DNA of 64,000 bases, from NCBI GenBank assembly GCA_046756245.1, contig JBHHVZ010000002.1, forward strand, positions 1 through 64,000, read 5' to 3'. A model generated the notes under the pieces. The model saw nothing but the letters and a program-made list of their open reading frames with translations, had not been told where the DNA came from and searched no databases. Positions 46,076 through 53,555 of the stretch are shown in pieces. Numbering within the stretch: the stretch's first letter is position 1; each line of letters begins with the position of its first letter. The DNA is from G021776435 sp046756245 (lineage in GTDB: Bacteria; Pseudomonadota; Alphaproteobacteria; Caulobacterales; Parvularculaceae). The translations under genes were made by a program, and so were the position numbers.

Positions 46076-47330
46076 TCATAACTAAATTATTGAACTTAAA
46101 GGGATTTCCACCATTTTAAAAACCTATTTCGAAAATCGAATTCGAAAATCGAAAATTAACGCCGGCAATAGCCCTCTGTTAAGTTATTGCAAATTATAAC
46201 TTTTCCACTAATTTCACGTGAAACAGGCAGAAAGTGGAAAACGTTTGAATTTAAGCGAGTTATCAGAAGAGCAGCGGCGCCAGCTTATTGACGCGCAGCA
46301 GGTGTATGGGGCCTGGCGCGAGGCGGCGGATGAAAAGCGCCGACGGTTCACGGGCGGTGTGCGATGGGCGGCGCGTGGCGGGAAGGACTATCTCCTACGA
46401 AAGACCGGACAGTCGGAACGCTCGCTTGGCGCGCGCAACCCTGAAACGGAAAGGACGTATGCGGCCTTTATCAGGGGTCGGTCGGAAAATCAGGAAAGGC
46501 TGAAAAGTCTAGCGCGCCGTCTAGATGAAATGGCGCCGGTCAACCGCGCTATGGGCCTCAGTCGAATGCCGGTTATCGCCGCGCGGGTGGTGCGACGACT
46601 CGATGAAAAGGGATTGGTCGGCGAACAGCTTATCATTGTAGGGACGAATGCGTTATATGCGTATGAGGCGCTGGCCGGCGTCCGGGTCGAAAGCGGCCTT
46701 GTCGCAACGGGCGATCTCGACTTGCTTTACGATGCGCGCCGCCGATTGCGATTCGTCGTTCGTGATGAAATAAACAAGTCTGGACTGATCGGCCTGCTTA
46801 AGTCCGTGGATAGCTCCTTTGCTTCACGGTCGCGCGATTTTCGGGCGATAAACAAAGACGGATATCTTGTCGACCTTATCCGCCCTCAAGACCGTTGCGT
46901 TTTGATCGACGATGCGCCCGCGACGCTTTCGGAGAATCCGGAGGACATGGAAGGCGCGCCGATCGAGGGCCTCGCCTGGCTCGTCAACGCGCCGAAGGTT
47001 TATGCAATTGTGATCGACGCGCGCGGCTATCCGCTGCGCGTAGCGGCGGTCGACCCACGTGTCTTTGCGCTTCACAAGCTTTGGCTGTCAAAACGGGCAG
47101 ACCGGAGCACGGTCAAGGCTCGTCGCGATTTCGAACAGGCGCGGATTGCTGCCGAGATCGCAAAGCAGTATTTGCGGTTGTCTTTTGACGAGCCGGATAT
47201 AGCAGCCCTGCCTGCGACGTTGCGCGAGCAGGCAAATACGGTGTTCAATAGAAAAAAGAATGGGCGTGAAGACAGCGATGCGCCCGATTGGTGAAACCAC
47301 TGAAATCGGCAATGCGAAAACGGCCCTGAA
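46047..47330 (+). mobile_element. Inserted segment between dapB 5' duplications
   Basis: About 1.28 kb lies between the two 139-bp repeats. The first ~170 bp are markedly AT-rich, including repeated AAAATCGAAT-like strings, unlike the rest of the window. The only gene is a nucleotidyltransferase-fold gene. No integrase, transposase or terminal inverted repeat is visible, so the mode of entry is unknown. The arrangement, target gene start duplicated with an intact gene restored downstream, is what gene-preserving integration or a recombination-mediated insertion leaves. Confidence 0.6.
46218..47294 (+). CDS. GSU2403-family nucleotidyltransferase-fold protein
   Basis: This 358-residue protein (from GTG 46218; TTG at 46245 has a better upstream AGTGGAAA) matches the GSU2403 family. 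It has an Arg-rich N-terminal region with RSLGARNPETERTYAAFIRGR, a helical linker with NRAMGLSRMPVIAARVVRRL, then a nucleotidyltransferase-like core with IVGTNALYAYEALAGV, ATGDLDLLYDARRRL (Asp-x-Asp) and GYLVDLIRPQDR. The DLDLL aspartates could bind metal. The family is sporadic and its function unknown; a toxin or defence-type role is speculative. It lies alone inside the insertion in front of dapB. Confidence 0.85.
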   Translation: MKQAESGKRLNLSELSEEQRRQLIDAQQVYGAWREAADEKRRRFTGGVRWAARGGKDYLLRKTGQSERSLGARNPETERTYAAFIRGRSENQERLKSLARRLDEMAPVNRAMGLSRMPVIAARVVRRLDEKGLVGEQLIIVGTNALYAYEALAGVRVESGLVATGDLDLLYDARRRLRFVVRDEINKSGLIGLLKSVDSSFASRSRDFRAINKDGYLVDLIRPQDRCVLIDDAPATLSENPEDMEGAPIEGLAWLVNAPKVYAIVIDARGYPLRVAAVDPRVFALHKLWLSKRADRSTVKARRDFEQARIAAEIAKQYLRLSFDEPDIAALPATLREQANTVFNRKKNGREDSDAPDW

Positions 47331-47469
47331 GCCATGACTGAAATATCCATTCTTGTCGCCGGGGCCGGCGGGCGCATGGGCCGGGCGGTGATCACCGAGG
47401 TTCTCGCCGCCCGCGGCGCGACGCTGGCGGGCGGGTTCGAGCGACCGGGCAGCGATGCGGTCGGCGCCG
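47331..47469 (+). repeat. 139-bp direct repeat, right copy
   Basis: This is the right-hand partner of 45908-46046, forming the true 5' end of dapB (start ATG 47334). The base before the repeat differs from the left copy, so the junction is at or next to GCCATGA. Confidence 0.92.
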
Positions 47470-48140
47470 ATCTCGGCCACCTGGTCGGGCTCGACCGGCT
47501 CGGCCTCGCCGTCGCCGACGCGCCGGACGAAGGGCTGAAACACGCTTCGGTCCTGATCGATTTCACGACGCCGTCGGCCTCGCTGGACCATGCGCGGGCG
47601 TGCGCCGCCGCCGGGCGCGCCCATGTAATCGGCGCCACCGGGTTTTCGCCGGCCGAAGAAAAGGAAATCGCCGCCCTCGCCGAGAAAATCGCCATCGTCA
47701 AATCCGGCAACATGTCGCTCGGCGTTAACCTGTTGTCAGCGCTTGTGGAACAGGCGGCGGCGAAGCTCTCAGACGCCTATGACATTGAGATTTTGGATAT
47801 TCATCACCGGATGAAAATCGACACGCCATCGGGAACCGCGCTGATGCTTGGAAAAGCGGCGGCGAAGGGACGCTGTGTCGATCTCGATAGACATTCTGTA
47901 TACGAACGATATGGCCAGACTGGCGCGCGCAAAAAAGGCGACATAGGTTTTGCGGTTCTTCGCGGCGGCGGCGTCATCGGCGAACACGAAGTGCGCTTCG
48001 CCGGCGATCAGGAAGTCCTGACGCTTTCGCATTCGGCGCTTGACCGGCGGCTCTTCGCCAAAGGCGCCGTCGCAGCGGCGAAATGGACGATCGGACAGCC
48101 GTCCGGGCTTTACTCCATGCGCGACGTGCTGGGCCTTTGA
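47334..48140 (+). CDS. dapB: 4-Hydroxy-tetrahydrodipicolinate reductase
   Basis: The enzyme performs the NAD(P)H-dependent reduction step of diaminopimelate/lysine synthesis. The 268-residue product is complete: Rossmann GAGGRMGRA, GATGFSPAE, SGNMSLGVNLL, and the substrate/catalytic IHHRMKIDTPSGTALMLG. Its original upstream region now sits 1.4 kb away next to a truncated copy, so its present promoter must lie within the inserted segment or read through from it. Confidence 0.97.
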   Translation: MTEISILVAGAGGRMGRAVITEVLAARGATLAGGFERPGSDAVGADLGHLVGLDRLGLAVADAPDEGLKHASVLIDFTTPSASLDHARACAAAGRAHVIGATGFSPAEEKEIAALAEKIAIVKSGNMSLGVNLLSALVEQAAAKLSDAYDIEILDIHHRMKIDTPSGTALMLGKAAAKGRCVDLDRHSVYERYGQTGARKKGDIGFAVLRGGGVIGEHEVRFAGDQEVLTLSHSALDRRLFAKGAVAAAKWTIGQPSGLYSMRDVLGL

Positions 48141-48154
48141 GCGCGTTATACGGC

Positions 48155-48244
48155 GCTCTCGCTGACCGCAATTCATAACTTTGCAGAAACACCCTGTCTT
48201 TCAATGTCGATCTTTAAATGGAATCTCAGATCGTCAGCGAGAGC
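48155..48244. repeat. Stem-bounded ~90-bp repeat, copy B
   Basis: A 12-bp perfect inverted repeat (GCTCTCGCTGAC / GTCAGCGAGAGC) encloses 66 bp similar to copy A (25509-25596). Both halves of the stem differ from copy A, yet pairing is kept. It starts 14 bp after the dapB stop and is followed by TTGGCGTTA, as in copy A. Confidence 0.8.
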
Positions 48245-48336
48245 TTGGCGTTAACCCTAACCCCGCGATTCGTCGGACCGGTGCAGGCATTCCTTAACCC
48301 CGATGAGGGCAGACTGGCGCGCAAAAAGGGCAGCTC

Positions 48337-48870
48337 ATGCGCGCAGAAACCTTCCTCGCCATCGCCGTCGTCGCAGGAACGGCGCTGGCGGTTCGCATTT
48401 GGGAGCGGACGAACGATCATCCCGCCGCCGTCGAAGCCGTTGCGGCTTACGCGCCGGGCGCCTACGAGGCCAGAGAGGCGAACACGCACGGACACCGGAA
48501 CCGCGAGGTGCGCATCGCCGCTGCACACGACCATCAGTTCTATGTCGTCGCCGGCGTTAACCGCCGTTCGGCTGAATTTCTCGTCGACACCGGCGCAAGC
48601 TTCGTGGCGCTCCGCGATACGGACGCTCGCGCAGCCGGCGTCTTCACCATCCCGGCCGATTACACCGTTCCCATACGGACGGCCAACGGCGAGACCAAGG
48701 CGGCGCTTGTTACGCTCGACGAGGTCGAGATCGACGGCATTGTCGTGCGCGGCGTCAAGGCCTTCGTCCTGCCCGACGAGCAGTTGTCTGTGAACCTCCT
48801 GGGCATGAGCTTCCTGTCGCGGCTTGAAAGCGTCGAAGCGCGCGCCGGCGAGCTGGTGCTGAGAGGGTAG
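48337..48870 (+). CDS. Retropepsin-like (clan AA) aspartic protease
   Basis: This 177-residue protein has an N-terminal membrane anchor (residues 5-20) and a single retropepsin-like domain with the active-site motif FLVDTGASFVALR at about residue 80. LLGMSFLSRLE near the end is the second conserved block. One Asp-Thr-Gly per chain means it works as a dimer. TIGR02281-type relatives are common in Alphaproteobacteria and poorly characterised. It is transcribed in the same direction as dapB. Confidence 0.9.
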   Translation: MRAETFLAIAVVAGTALAVRIWERTNDHPAAVEAVAAYAPGAYEAREANTHGHRNREVRIAAAHDHQFYVVAGVNRRSAEFLVDTGASFVALRDTDARAAGVFTIPADYTVPIRTANGETKAALVTLDEVEIDGIVVRGVKAFVLPDEQLSVNLLGMSFLSRLESVEARAGELVLRG

Positions 48871-48955
48871 CGCCACACTTTTCCTCTGTATAGAATAAAT
48901 TCACCTCCAAAATGATTCCGTGAAATCCAGTAAAACGCGGACGGAGGGATTACTT

Positions 48956-49270
48956 GTGAAAATAAAGATGCTCGCCGGATTCGCCCTGATCGCCTCAAGC
49001 GCCGCTGAGGTCGAGGCGGCCGCCTATTGCCGCGAACCGCAGCCGCCGCGCGCGCCTTACGCCAAGCCGTCGCCGCCGTCCTGCCTGTCGCAAAGCCGTT
49101 ATGGGCGCGAGGCCGAGTGCGATCAATGGGAGCTCGACAATTACGCCCGAGCCGTCGAGGCCTATGAGCGCAAGCTGCAGGATTATGTGGACGAAGCGCG
49201 CCGATATTACGACGAAGCTCTTGCCTATGCGCGCTGCGAATCTGAAAACGCGCGCGAAGGGCTGAACTGA
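48956..49270 (+). CDS. Small exported Cys/Tyr-rich protein, unknown
   Basis: This 104-residue protein starts at GTG 48956, preceded by GGAGGG. The signal peptide is MKIKMLAGFALIASSAAEVEA-like in outline. The mature part is rich in Pro, Tyr and charged residues, with four cysteines (CREPQ, SCLSQ, ECDQW, ARCES) that could form two disulfides. A helical C-terminal half carries VEAYERKLQDYVDEARRYYD. I do not recognise a family. Confidence 0.65.
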   Translation: MKIKMLAGFALIASSAAEVEAAAYCREPQPPRAPYAKPSPPSCLSQSRYGREAECDQWELDNYARAVEAYERKLQDYVDEARRYYDEALAYARCESENAREGLN

Positions 49271-49306
49271 GTCAACGTCGAACCGAGTTGAAATACCGCT
49301 TACGGA

Positions 49307-50554
49307 CTAACCTTCCGACGCCATCAATGACGGCAGTTTACCGAGATCTGCGCCGGCCTGACGCATGAACAATTGGCGGAGCGGCGCGACCTTTCCGACC
49401 GCGCTCATCCCGATGTCGCGCGCGAGCCTTATAGGCGCAATGTCGTTCGAGAAGAGCCGGGTCAGTAAGTCCATCCCCAGCGCCAGCGCCGTCGAATCGA
49501 AGCGGCGCCATCGCTGGTAATTTTCCAGAACGCTCATATGGCCGATGTCGAGCCCGAGCCCGCGGGCTTCGGCCAGCACGTCGGCGAGCGCGGCGATGTC
49601 TTTTATGCCGAGATTGAAGCCCTGCCCCGCAATCGGGTGAACGGCGTGGGCGGCGTCGCCGATGAGCGCCATGCGCGGCGCGATCATGGTCTGCGCCAGG
49701 TGGAAAGCGAGCGGATAGGACCAGCGCGGGCTCGCCAGGGTAAGCGTTCCGAGATAGGGCCCGAAGCGAGCCTCTATCTGGCGCAAAAAGGCTGCGTCAT
49801 CGAGCTTCAGATAAGCCGGCGCGGCGTCCCTGTGCTCGCTCCATACGAGCGAGGAGCGGTTTTCCGTTAACGGAAGAATGGCGAACGGCCCGGACGGCAG
49901 GAAAAACTCCTGCGCAACGCCGAGATGCGGCTTTTCATGCGCGACAGTCACAACAATTCCGGTCTGCGGATAGGTCCATTTGTTGACCTTGATCCCGGCT
50001 TCAGCGCGCAGCGCGGAAAACCGCCCGTCGGCGGCGACAACCAACGGCGCCGACAGGGTTTCGCCGCTTGCAAGATCGACTTCGGCGTGAGCCGGTCCGA
50101 ACCGCGCCGATGTGCGGCGCGCCGGGGCGAAAAGCGTTATGGCGTCTGCGCGGTCTATAGCGTCGAAGATCGCTTCCCGCAGCGTGCGGTTTTCCGCAAT
50201 CCAGCCGAGCGGCGTATCGGGGCCAAGCTCGCGGCTGTCGAAATGCAGATGAAACGGCGACACCACGCCTTTTCGGAAGCGGTCTCGGGCGCGCCCGTCG
50301 GTCACCAGGATATCGCGAATGGGTTCGGCTTCGTCTTCGATCGCCGCCCAGAGGCCAAGGCGTTTGAACATTCGCACGGCGGCGTAGGCGAGCGCCGTCG
50401 TGCGCCCGTCAAACGACGCGCTGCGCATTGCCTGCGGGTTCTGCGCGTCGATGACGGCGCATTCGAAGCCATTCCGGGCCAAGGCCAGAGCGGCGAGGCC
50501 GCCGGCGAGGCCGCCGCCGACAATGATGACGTCGAAATCCGTGCGCATGTTCAT
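49307..50554 (-). CDS. UbiH/UbiF/COQ6-family FAD monooxygenase
   Basis: This 415-residue flavoprotein has the FAD Rossmann motif DVIIVGGGLAGGLAALAL at the N-terminus and the second FAD motif RMALIGDAAHAVHPIAGQGFNLGIKDIAALADVL, both hallmarks of ubiquinone hydroxylases. It likely hydroxylates a ring carbon in ubiquinone synthesis; the position (C5, C6 or C7) cannot be told from sequence alone. A second ATG two codons in is possible. It is alone on the minus strand, convergent with the small exported protein. Confidence 0.92.
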   Translation of the reverse strand: MNMRTDFDVIIVGGGLAGGLAALALARNGFECAVIDAQNPQAMRSASFDGRTTALAYAAVRMFKRLGLWAAIEDEAEPIRDILVTDGRARDRFRKGVVSPFHLHFDSRELGPDTPLGWIAENRTLREAIFDAIDRADAITLFAPARRTSARFGPAHAEVDLASGETLSAPLVVAADGRFSALRAEAGIKVNKWTYPQTGIVVTVAHEKPHLGVAQEFFLPSGPFAILPLTENRSSLVWSEHRDAAPAYLKLDDAAFLRQIEARFGPYLGTLTLASPRWSYPLAFHLAQTMIAPRMALIGDAAHAVHPIAGQGFNLGIKDIAALADVLAEARGLGLDIGHMSVLENYQRWRRFDSTALALGMDLLTRLFSNDIAPIRLARDIGMSAVGKVAPLRQLFMRQAGADLGKLPSLMASEG

Positions 50555-50629
50555 AATGCACGAGTTTCAACATTCGCGCCGCGGCGTCCAGCCCCCCCCC
50601 GTCGACTGCGGCGACTTGCGCGCCGGCGC

Positions 50630-51391
50630 CTAGAAGTCGGAACTGAACCCGATTCCCCACCAGAATCCGGAGCTTTGAAACGTTCCGGCGATGGAATCAT
50701 CGATGAATGAACCGCCGTCAATGTCCGACCCGCCCCAGCGCAGGCCGGCTGCGATCGAAGACGCGTCGGAGACTGCGTAGGACACGTCGCCGCTCAAGCT
50801 TCCGTAAACGTAATCGCCGCCAGCATCGTCATCGATCACATAGCCGATCGTCGCGCCGGCATCGAAGCTGGTCTTTTCTGCAAGCGGGTATGAGTAGGAC
50901 GCCGATCCTTCAAACGTAGACGTGTCGAACATGAAGTCATGATAGAAATACGCCGACGGCGAGCCCGGCGCGGCGAAAGATACGCCGATATAGGGTTCGA
51001 CCGTATTGGCGCCCATGCCGTCGCCGTCTTCCTCAAACGTGTCGAAGAAGCCGCTCGCCGCGTCCGGAAAAGTAAAATAAGTGACTCCGACGTCGAATGA
51101 GACGGCGCCGCTCGGCTCGTAACTGTAACCTGCTGTGAAGTCGAGCTCCTCGCCGCCCGGCGTTACGACAAGATCATCGTCGCCAACAGGCAGATTGAGC
51201 CAGACGCCGCCATAGAAATTTCCATAGCCGAGATTGATCGTCGGCTGAAAGCTTGTCTCTGCGAACTGAACGCCGCGGAAAATATAACGTGACTCGAAAC
51301 CGACCGTCGTGCTGACAGTCAACTCTTCGGCCGCCGCGGAAAATACCGCCGCCGTCGAGAATACAAGCGCGAATACGGAACTGCGGATCAT
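50630..51391 (-). CDS. TorF-family outer-membrane protein
   Basis: This 253-residue protein has a signal peptide ending FSAAA and then alternating aromatic/hydrophobic beta strands. VGFESRYIFRGVQFAE near the mature N-terminus is the signature of the TorF (TIGR02001) outer-membrane family, and the C-terminus ends in Phe (FSSDF) as beta-barrels do. Its role is unknown; it may be a porin. A strong AGGAGG precedes the ATG at 51391. It is divergent from glnK. Confidence 0.85.
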   Translation of the reverse strand: MIRSSVFALVFSTAAVFSAAAEELTVSTTVGFESRYIFRGVQFAETSFQPTINLGYGNFYGGVWLNLPVGDDDLVVTPGGEELDFTAGYSYEPSGAVSFDVGVTYFTFPDAASGFFDTFEEDGDGMGANTVEPYIGVSFAAPGSPSAYFYHDFMFDTSTFEGSASYSYPLAEKTSFDAGATIGYVIDDDAGGDYVYGSLSGDVSYAVSDASSIAAGLRWGGSDIDGGSFIDDSIAGTFQSSGFWWGIGFSSDF

Positions 51392-51742
51392 TGTCGCCTC
51401 CTGTCGATTCATGCTCCGGGCAAGGAACCTCCGCCTACGGACACCGCCGCCGGATGGGAGAAAGCTAAAAAGAAAATGGTGCATTGCACAACATAAATAT
51501 TCCACGAATTCAAAATATTTATAAACTCTGTGACTTATATGACATATATGTCCATATTAATCAAAATATTAGCATAAAAATCTAAAACTTGCGCAATCTT
51601 TCCTGAATTTTAAAGCTGCTTATTTTATTTCCAAAATATTTTTGTTGCATAGCAGCATATGCTGCAATAACGTTAAGATTAGAATCAGGGCGCGGGAGCG
51701 CTCTGGAGCATGCTAAGAGCGACAAAACAGAGGAGGCCGTGC
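51392..51742. promoter_or_regulatory. Divergent, AT-rich control region of torF-like gene and glnK-amtB
   Basis: These 351 bp contain no gene. From about 51480 to 51680 they are strikingly AT-rich for this genome. A perfect 14-bp palindrome GCAGCATATGCTGC lies at 51652-51665, about 80 bp before the glnK start, and could be an operator. I looked for a sigma-54 -24/-12 promoter and did not find a convincing one. Confidence 0.5.
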
Positions 51743-52081
51743 ATGAAGCTCATTATTGCGGTTATAAAGCCGCACAAGCTTGACGATGTGCGCGAGGCGC
51801 TGACGGGCCTCGGCGTCGACGGTATGACGGCGACGGAGGTCAAAGGCTACGGTCGCCAGAAGGGGCACACGGAAGTTTATCGGGGCGCCGAATATCAGGT
51901 CGATTTCATGCCCAAGATCAAAATCGAGGTCGCCGTAACGGAAGATCGGGTCCTTGCGGTCGTCGAAGCGATCTGCAAGGCGGCGAAGACCGGGGCCATC
52001 GGCGATGGCAAGATCTTTGTTCTTGATCTTGAAGAAACGATTCGGGTGCGCACAGGCGAAACTGGCGCCGCCGCGCTTTAA
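51743..52081 (+). CDS. glnK: Nitrogen regulatory PII protein
   Basis: This 112-residue PII signal protein begins MKLIIAVIKPHKLDDVREAL. Its T-loop GHTEVYRGAEYQVDF carries the uridylylated Tyr51 in the normal context, and the B-loop follows in GAIGDGKIFV. It senses ATP, ADP and 2-oxoglutarate and blocks AmtB when nitrogen is plentiful. The ATG at 51743 follows AGGAGG. It is the first gene of a pair with amtB (21-bp gap), which is why it is called glnK rather than glnB. Confidence 0.96.
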   Translation: MKLIIAVIKPHKLDDVREALTGLGVDGMTATEVKGYGRQKGHTEVYRGAEYQVDFMPKIKIEVAVTEDRVLAVVEAICKAAKTGAIGDGKIFVLDLEETIRVRTGETGAAAL

Positions 52082-52102
52082 ACGGTCGAAGGGATACCAG
52101 AA

Positions 52103-53404
52103 ATGAAAAAGATTCATATCATAGCGGCCGTTGCAGCCGTCGCCGGGGTGTTGTGTGCAACCGGCGCAGGCGCACAGGAAATTCAGCCGGCCACGGACAC
52201 CTCCGTCTTCGTCTTCAACACGCTCCTGTTTCTTGTCATGGGCATGGTGGTCATGTTCATGGCTGCGGGGTTTTGCATGCTTGAAGCGGGTCTTGTTCGC
52301 GCCAAGAACGCAGCCACGATCTGCCTCAAGAACGTCTCCCTCTATTCTGTTGCGGGGATTATGGTCTGGCTTGTCGGCTATAACCTCATCTACGGCGTCG
52401 AGCCCGGCGGTTTGCTCGGCGATTTTCTGGTCTGGGCGGCCGACGATTCCGATCCGGTCGGAACCGGCTACGCAGCCCATTCCGACTGGTATTTCCAGAT
52501 GGTGTTCGTGGCGACCGCAGCTTCGATCGTTTCCGGAACGCTGGCCGAGCGCGTCAAGCTGTGGCCGTTTCTTGTCTTCACCGCGATTCTTACCGGGCTG
52601 ATTTATCCCATTCAGGCTTCGTGGGTGTGGGGCAAGGGCTATCTCGCAGCATCCTGGGGGTTTTCGGATTTCGCCGGTTCGACGCTCGTGCATTCGACCG
52701 GCGGCTGGGCGGCGCTCGCCGGCGCGCTCATGTTGGGCCCCCGGAAAGGCAAATATGAAAGCGGTCGTATTCACCCGATGCCGGGGTCGAACCTGCCGCT
52801 TGCGGCGCTTGGCACGTTCATTCTCTGGCTTGGCTGGTTCGGTTTCAACGGCGGCTCGCAACTTGCGGTCGGCACGATCCCGGATGCGATTTCCATTTCC
52901 CGGATATTCGTCAACACAAATACGGCTGCGTGCGGCGGCGTCCTCACAGCGCTCACGCTCACCCAGGTGATCTATAAAAAGGTCGACCTGACGATCGTCC
53001 TGAACGGCGCCATCGGCGGGCTTGTATCGATCACAGCGGAACCGTTGGCTCCAGCGATCTGGCAGGCGGTCGTCATCGGCGCTTTCGGCGGCGTTATCGT
53101 CACCGCCGCCGTGCCTGTGCTCGACAAGCTCAAGATTGACGACGTAGTCGGCGCCATTCCCGCTCATCTTTTCTGCGGGATATGGGGAACGCTGATCGTT
53201 TCGTGGTCGAATTCGGAAACGACAATTCTCGGTCAATTTGTAGGTATCTTGATGATCGGCGTTTTCGTTTTCGTCATGAGCCTTCTGGTTTGGACAGTGC
53301 TCAGGTTCACGGTCGGCGTGCGCGCCAGTCCTGAGCATGAATATATCGGTCTCGACAAGGCCGAACTCGGGCTCGAGGCCTATCCGGAATTCGCACAAGG
53401 CTGA
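52103..53404 (+). CDS. amtB: Ammonium transporter
   Basis: This 433-residue inner-membrane protein has an N-terminal signal sequence (ending GAGA) and 11 transmembrane helices. Conserved segments are AAGFCMLEAGLVRAKNA, the gate region FVATAASIVSGTLAERV, DFAGSTLVHSTGGWAALAGA, WLGWFGFNGGSQ and IPAHLFCGIWGTL; the pore histidines are those in VHSTGG and AHLFCG. It takes up ammonium under nitrogen limitation and is gated by GlnK from the gene just upstream. A terminator follows. Confidence 0.97.
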   Translation: MKKIHIIAAVAAVAGVLCATGAGAQEIQPATDTSVFVFNTLLFLVMGMVVMFMAAGFCMLEAGLVRAKNAATICLKNVSLYSVAGIMVWLVGYNLIYGVEPGGLLGDFLVWAADDSDPVGTGYAAHSDWYFQMVFVATAASIVSGTLAERVKLWPFLVFTAILTGLIYPIQASWVWGKGYLAASWGFSDFAGSTLVHSTGGWAALAGALMLGPRKGKYESGRIHPMPGSNLPLAALGTFILWLGWFGFNGGSQLAVGTIPDAISISRIFVNTNTAACGGVLTALTLTQVIYKKVDLTIVLNGAIGGLVSITAEPLAPAIWQAVVIGAFGGVIVTAAVPVLDKLKIDDVVGAIPAHLFCGIWGTLIVSWSNSETTILGQFVGILMIGVFVFVMSLLVWTVLRFTVGVRASPEHEYIGLDKAELGLEAYPEFAQG

Positions 53405-53427
53405 GTCCGATGGGGGAGAAATGCTGC

Positions 53428-53465
53428 GGCGAAAAGGGGCGCGTGTTGCGTCCCTTTTTTTCGCC
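53428..53465 (+). terminator. Rho-independent terminator of glnK-amtB
   Basis: GGCGAAAAGGGGCGC pairs with GCGTCCCTTTTTTCGCC around a short GTGTT loop and ends in a T-run, 24 bp after the amtB stop. Confidence 0.8.
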
Positions 53466-53555
53466 AGCGGCCGGTTTGGTTAACGCGCGTTAACCCTTTT
53501 TCGCGCCGCCCGTGTAAAACTGCCGGGAGAGATACAGTCAACCAGCAATTCTCCT

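Noticed and set aside
51713..53398. A 561-residue open frame antisense to glnK-amtB
   Set aside because: It mirrors amtB in the opposite strand, is rich in Arg/His/Asp as expected for an antisense shadow in GC-rich DNA, and has no recognisable domain.
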